64,000 nt of DNA from Hyparrhenia diplandra (lineage: Eukaryota; Streptophyta; Magnoliopsida; Poales; Poaceae). Location: positions 1-64,000 of the forward strand of contig JADLZK010011579.1 in assembly GCA_015847255.1 (NCBI GenBank), read 5' to 3'. A program made the position numbers and the translations under genes. Shown one piece after another: positions 58,375 through 64,000 of the stretch. The notes under the pieces are model-generated. The model made no database searches and was not told the DNA's origin. It saw only the letters and a list, made by a program, of their open reading frames with translations. The first letter of the stretch is position 1. Each line of letters starts with the position of its first letter.

Positions 58375-60854
58375 TATGTTCACCGCAAGACACGTGGAGT
58401 GTGTCGAAGACGTATCTCTTGGTTCGTGTTGTGCAGGTGTGGAGCTCGGAGATGGTAGCCGACGGGCGAGGTGAAGGGGCCAGGAGGAGGACGTCTTGCC
58501 GGGCCGACGGACCGCTGGAGGTGAAGGACGGACGTGAGGCTTGGACCGAGGGACCGGATCGCCGGGTGGCTAGCCATGGTGGTCGACATCCGGGACATCG
58601 ACGGATGCAAGAGGACGTGGCGGGACCGTGTCGATCGGGTCAAGACGGCGAAGCGTGCAGGCAGAGCGGGGAGCTCGGATGACTTGGCGACTTCGGCGGT
58701 CAAGACGGCGATGACACGTGTCGAGGAGGTTTGGTGGTTTGTCCTCAAAACCATCGGCGCTGGTTTCGCGGGTTTGGGCCTCAAAACCACGGCGCGGGTT
58801 TTCGCGGGTTTGGGCCACAAAACCCGGAGGTTCCCGCGGACGGAAGGGCGGCACGCGATGGCGGCATCGGGAGGTTGCGTGGATGCAAGGCTACCGATGA
58901 GGAGGCGCGGTGGCCGTCGGATCGAAAAATATCCGTAGTCGACCAAAATAGCCCTAGGGTTAGTGGTTTGACTCATATGTATCGGAGGGCAAAATAGGGA
59001 TGAGAAATAAGGACCATATATAGAGGATGGCAGCCATCCTCCCCTCTTTGCCTTCTCTCATTTTTCGTTTTTTATTTTCCCCCCAATTTTTGGGTTCTTG
59101 TTTAGAGGCCCAAGAACAAATTTGTGGAGATTTTTGAGGGAAGGGCAGCCCTAATCCTCGCGTGTCTTCTCCGGGCTTCGTCACTTTTGTCTTTGTGATT
59201 TTTTTGTTCACTGCACTCTTTATTTTTCCTCTTTTTTGTGCTTATTTTCGATCTGAGTTTCCCGGAGTTCTAATTGATTTCAGGCAGTGATTTTTGGGGA
59301 ATAGATTCGTGCTGTGGTGAATTTTGTCTGACCGGATTTTGGGCTCACGAGCTTTTGTTTTGAAAGAGATCCATTCGATTTCGTGACCGGCTGTTTTCTG
59401 TTCTGCGGGGCGATTTTCTTTCTCGCTTTCTGTATCTTGAGTCGAACGCAGAGCGGGAGAACAGCAGCAGCGCTGCAGCGCCAAGCGCCTCCCAGCTTGA
59501 GCCAGTACTAATCTGTGCTGCTTGTTATTCATCGTCAGGTGCTGCTTTCCCTGTTCTTCTTTGCAGTTGGATCTCTGTCTCCTGTTCTTTGTTTCTCAGC
59601 AACGCGTACATCCAGTGTGAAATTCAACGAGACTTGCCTTGTCAATTGCAAATGACGTCGCTTTCATGCTATAGTGCTTGATTTGTTTATTCAAGTTGCA
59701 ACTAGCAGCATCAAGGCTTGCACGTCGATTCCAGCATCGCTTCTTCAGTTCGTGCAGGAGTTCCTTCGTCAGGATTCGGTCGCTTCGAGGCTGCTGCTGT
59801 CCAGCGCTGAGTGTCTCAAGCAATCTGCATCAGCTGGTCATCAAGCTGCAGCTCGTGCACTCCCTCTCTGCAATCTCTTCGAAACGCGCAGCGAGGCATC
59901 AGCTTGATTGATCTGCAAGGTAAACCAAATCAGGTACAGCTTGTCAACTTCCTCTCTGCATCCTTCTTTGTGACAGCAGGCAACAACTTCTTTGATCGGC
60001 AATTAAATTTATTCAAAGTTCAGTTTGCAATTTCTTGTCTTTGCTGCATACGTGATTTACTAGTCCAAGCAACCGATTTTGAGCAAGTTGCAGCAGCCTC
60101 GATGCTTGAGCCTTGATGCACGTGCAGGTTGGAGAGCAGGCATTCTCTTGCTTCGTGAACTTCTAGTATTTGTTTGTTGTCCAGTAATCCTCCATAGTTT
60201 TGATTGATCAAAAGTGCTTGCAAGTTTGAATCATGAATGATTATTTATGAATTGTCTTGTCAAGCTATAGGAGGTATTTATTTTGGAGCACCTTGTGTGT
60301 GTCTGAATCGTGAGTTCAGCTAGGCAGAGTGCAGTACCTCTGTTTGAGCTGCTTTGCTGCGTCTGCGTTCATCTCTATGTCTAGTTCTCGCAGCTAAGAA
60401 AAGGTGTGTTGTTTTGTCCGTAATTTGCGCATTTGAGCTTCGATTTAAGATCCGGCTTTTTGCGATGATTTTCTTTTCGATTTGAGGATTTTATCTCGAA
60501 AGTGCTCCCGTCACAAGTTGACTTGGGTATTTTAGATTAGAGAACCCACTTCTTCTCAATAGGAGTTGGGTAACTCTTTTCCGTCCATCGATTCGGAAAT
60601 TCTTTTCGCCGGTCGTGTGTGATCGTTCGAGGTGTCCCGCTGTGTTCCTAGGGAACATCCACCCAACCATTTGGGTCGTGGACATCTCGGTGCTCTCTTT
60701 GCTCGTGACACCTTGCTACCATTTAGCACGTGTGTTACTCGTCTCCCGTTTGAGTTTGTTTTTGAGGTTGGGGTTGAGCCGATGACCCGAAAGTGAAAAG
60801 GAAAATTGAGGCTCCCATTCACCCCCCTTCTTCGGTCGCCGCTTTGGTCCTTCA
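58375..60854 (+). mobile_element. probable 5' LTR/leader of a Copia (SIRE/Maximus-like) element
   Basis: The sequence ends ...tttggtccttca directly before a tRNA-Met-type primer-binding site, as an LTR should. It is about 2.5 kb, GC-rich at first, then T-rich, with no coding frame, which suits the long LTRs of this lineage. The start is set at tgttcaccgc by position only. The matching 3' LTR lies outside the window, so the left edge is uncertain. Phrases such as gggtttgggcctcaaaacca and gggtttgggccacaaaaccc form a short internal repeat. Confidence 0.55.
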
Positions 60855-60855
60855 A

Positions 60856-60869
60856 TTGGTATCGGAGCG
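60856..60869 (+). other. retrotransposon primer-binding site
   Basis: TTGGTATCGGAGCG, one mismatch from the usual plant initiator-Met PBS (TGGTATCAGAGC). It sits two bases after the LTR-like CA end and 50 bases before the gag start. Confidence 0.75.
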
Positions 60870-60918
60870 GTTAAGGATCATATCCACCTTAATCGGTCCG
60901 TGATCCGCAGAAGGCGAC

Positions 60919-63545
60919 ATGGAGAGGTTTGGTCACTTTGGTGGCAAGCCTCAGGAGTTCGATGGCACCAACTATCCCTATTGAAAGATTAAGATGCAAG
61001 CACATCTTATGGGGATGGATTGGAGAGTGTGGGAGATTGTCGAGGATGAGAACTACCAAGTGCTAACCGCTCGAGTGGGTGAGGAACAAATAGCCCAACA
61101 CAATGCCAACAACCGAGCGAGGAGCGCCTTGTTCTCTAGCCTCAAAGACACCGAAGTTTGAGAGAGTTGCCACTTGTGAGACCGCTCGTGAGGTGTGGAA
61201 GACACTAGAGAGCTACCACGAGGGAACCCCACAAGTCAAGGCCCGCCTATATGAGACCTACAAGAGAGAGTACAACAACCTAATCCAACTTGATGGCGAG
61301 TCCATCGATTCTCTCTTTGCTAGGTTTCGTGACGACCGCAACAAGCCGGGCGAACAAGCCGTCGGAGAGGCTTGACGAGCATGAGAAGGCGCGCGGCTCT
61401 TGTACGCTCCGGATCGGAAGGTGTGGGATGTGAAGGTGTCCGCGATCATGGAGTCTCCGCCAACTACGACACCCTCACACCCGACGAGCTCTACAGCAAG
61501 CTCAAGTCTTTCGAGATCGAGGCCCGGATCCGCGAAGCTCAAGAACCCTTCGCGCCCGAACGTTGCACTCATCTCTCGGTAAGGGCGGTTCCAGTTCTTC
61601 GCTAACCCATCACGCATTTCTTTTCGCCTTGTCTTCCTTGGTGTATGCGTGGATGAGGAGCAGATGGAGAGCCTTGGGGATGATGAGCTTGCGCTTAGTC
61701 ATCGGCCGATTCTCGCGGTTCCACAACAACCGCTTGAACCGTCGGCGTGGCGGCCCATCCAAGGGCGGATGCTTCGAGTGCGGAGATCCGGGACCACTTC
61801 GTCGCCGCATGTCCCAAGAAGAACAAGGACAAGTACTCCGCGAGAAGTACTACTCCAACAAGTACGACCGACAAGCGCAAGGGACGGGCGCGAGCACACC
61901 GGCAAGTACAAGTCCAAGAAGGGATTCGACAAGGAGGCGATCAAGAAGAAGTACCTCAAGCGTGCCAAGGAGCACAAGCACGCCTTCCTTGCCTCCCCTC
62001 GGCGACCTCGACAACGACTCTTCTGACGGGCAATCTTCCTCTGCCGATGAGGAGTCCGAGCGCAAGGTTGAGGACAAGCTGAATGGACTTTGCTTCTTCA
62101 CCGACTCCAAGCCCGGGGGCTTCTGCACCATGGCCCTCGATGGAGCGGTGACCGACAGCGCCAAGCCACACGGCAACGATTCTTCTTCCTCCGAGGTACC
62201 TCCTACGATCGAATCTCTCCGATGAGGTTGAATCTTTGGGCGATGCGCGCTTGTGTGTCAAGAGAAGTTGCTTAAGCGTGCCGCTAGGGAGAGAAAGGAG
62301 TACAAGGAGAAGTGGGAGATGGTCGTGGACGGAGATAGAGTTGCTTAGAAGCCTGTCGATGTCTCTCGATGAGACGGAGTGTGATGCTTGTGCTTTGTGC
62401 ATATGTCTAGCATCATGTCTTTGCAGTCCAAGTATTCGGCTTTGCTAGATGAGCATGTTGATCTGAAGTCTAGGCCTGTGCTGTTGAGTGCGTGCAAGTC
62501 TTGTCCAGACTTGCGATCTGAGTTGGCAGAGAAGGCTGCCAAGCTTGCTGTGCTTGAGAAGGCCAACTCAGATAGCACCGTGCTGGGATGTGCTAAGTGT
62601 GAAGCTTTGGAGTTGGAGCTCATGTCTTGTAGGCATGACAAGGGGAGAGTCGAAGAGGAGATCAAGTATCTTCGCCTGTCTTGAGTTGGGTGTCTTGTGG
62701 AGAGCCGCAGCTTGGCATGATGATGAGTCGGTTCAAGAGGGGACCGACACATCGGGTTTAGGCTTTGCTATAGGTGGGAAGGGAGAAGTCATTTATGGCA
62801 AGGTTGGTCAAGATAGTGGTTTGAGCTCGAGTGAGAAACCAACCAACACTCCAAAATTTACCAAGATTACTCCACCCGAGCCTACCAAGCCCATTGTGCA
62901 AGATGGCATTCTCCAAGAGCCAACTAAGACTCCACCTCCCAAACAAGTGTGGCTTCCCCAAACCGAACCACCTCAAGAACCCACTTGACACTTTGCCGGG
63001 ATCCCTCGAGGAAACCCTTCCTAAGGCCAAGACCACAACAAGAGTGAACCATCCACCCAAGAGAGTGAACCAACCACCACCTAAAGAGAGAGGTGAGGTA
63101 TCACTGTGAGTATTGCCAGAGAGATGGTCACTTGGTTGAGTTTTGCTTTAGGAGGAAGAGGGATGCTAGGCGTCGAGTGGAGTTTGAGAACCGTGACATG
63201 TATCACCCACCACTTGGCATGTATGAGAGGGGTGTGCGGTCGGTTCGAGGGAGGCGCTTTGCTAGGCCCGAAGGTAGGAGGCCTCGAGAGGTTTGGGTCA
63301 CGGTTTTGTGAGACCGTTTGGTGATCGTGCTCGCGAGTGAACGTAGATCCTCGCTTTGGGAGTTTTGAGGTTGATAAGAGGAGTGCACCACGCTTTGTAG
63401 TACGTGGTAAGCAGTTTGGTAAGATGGGGCGTGGGATGGTTGTTTTGCCTAATGCGTATTTGGGGCAAGATGGTCAACACTGGTACTCTTCCAAGTTTAC
63501 TAACCCCAGTGTTGTGCCATTTGCTCATCCCATGTTTTTCCAATG
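60919..63545 (+). pseudogene. Copia SIRE-like gag, multiply broken
   Basis: Begins ATG with MERFGHFGGKPQEFDGTNYP, then an in-frame TGA where the family has Trp (60982-60984). After shifts it continues with FERVATCETAREVWKTLESY (about 61158), YDTLTPDELYSKLKSFEIEA (about 61463), a CCHC zinc knuckle split across two frames (CFECGDPG near 61770 and DHFVAACPKKNKDK), and a coiled-coil segment (LLDEHVDLKSRP, KAAKLAVLEKANSD, 62440-62670). A Pro/Lys-rich linker and a second knuckle (CEYCQRDGHLVEFCFRRKRD, about 63100) follow. It reaches FTNPSVVPFAHPMFFQ at 63543. At least five frame changes make it non-functional. The order of parts is that of SIRE/Maximus gag. No protease or integrase is seen before the window ends. 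Confidence 0.8.
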
Positions 63546-64000
63546 ATGTAGGTGACTAAGTCTTGTGTTCCCAAGTTTATGCTTGTTAACCCTTTGGGAT
63601 CCAAGACTTGGGTTTCTTTGTCCTCTCATGTGTAGGTATGAGGACAAGGGGTGGAGAACACGTGCTTGGTGGAACTTGATTCTTTGTCGTGGTGTGATCA
63701 AGACTTGATGGTTGTCTACACCACTTTGATGGCCTCCAAGAGGCATGTGCCTTATTGTGACACCTACACACAGTCGGTGAGCTATCATATACACTCATGC
63801 CTTGTACATTCATGATTTCCCTACTTGTGGTATGCGATAGTTGTTCATTTGCTCACTTGTATATTGCTTGCATGTATTTTACTTATACCATGGTAGGCTA
63901 GCCATCTTATTTATGATAGCTTTGTGTTATCTTGTGTACTATATGTCATGCTAGCCTTTGTGCCTTTTTATTTTCTAGTTTTATTTTGCTAGGTGTCTTT
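63546..64000 (+). other. continuation of the Copia element, no pol motif seen
   Basis: After the gag stop, the sequence does not translate into the DSGCTxHM-type protease or GAG-pre-integrase blocks expected next. It is T-rich from 63800. It may be a pol-deleted (non-autonomous) part of the element or a 3' region. The element continues beyond the edge. Confidence 0.4.

Overview
The window is nuclear DNA from a grass, most likely a panicoid in or near the sorghum/sugarcane/Miscanthus group. The genes are intron-rich, with GC-rich first exons beside AT-rich introns. The spaces between them are packed with grass-type Stowaway and Tourist MITEs, Mutator-like foldback elements, Helitrons, tRNA-derived SINEs, LINE fragments and LTR retrotransposons. 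There is no rRNA or CRISPR and no operon-like packing. All five host genes lie on the minus strand.

Layout. 1-8.7 kb: a JmjC dioxygenase of the JMJ30/JMJD5 (KDM8) type (2040-5777) and its AT-rich upstream region. 8.8-18.3 kb: a ten-exon TGA-class bZIP factor of the TGA9/TGA10 type. 18.3-25.2 kb: intergenic DNA with small tandem duplications. 25.2-27.0 kb: an intronless EIN3-like factor of the EIL3/SLIM1 type. 27-38 kb: a transposon field holding SINEs, two long-TIR Mutator-like elements (one with a Helitron inside it), LINE 3' ends and a second Helitron. 38.3-58.1 kb: a tandem segmental duplication with one GH1 beta-glucosidase per unit. Unit A is intact. Unit B is expanded by a Mutator-type MITE, a 1-kb TIR element and a 3.17-kb LTR retrotransposon; each has a target-site duplication, and unit A supplies the matching empty site. 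58.4-64 kb: a Copia (SIRE/Maximus-like) element, probably a long LTR or leader, then a PBS and a broken gag, running off the window.

The gene order TGA - EIL - beta-glucosidase pair matches, from memory, rice chromosome 9 (OsTGA10, an OsEIL gene, Os9BGlu29/30). The host genes do not form a pathway cluster. They are regulators (chromatin/clock oxygenase, bZIP, ethylene/sulfur-response factor) next to a locally duplicated glycosidase.

The most important caution is that four of the five host genes carry one or more frame breaks, and most of these are one-base shortfalls in homopolymer runs inside otherwise well-conserved exons with intact splice sites. Uncorrected long-read consensus error is a better explanation than pseudogenisation of all four genes. 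I did not find a new defence-like or biosynthetic system. The most interesting biology is the nested-transposon stratigraphy of the duplicated beta-glucosidase locus, the Helitrons with repeated termini, and a non-autonomous LTR element whose gag is fused to a sequence I do not recognise.
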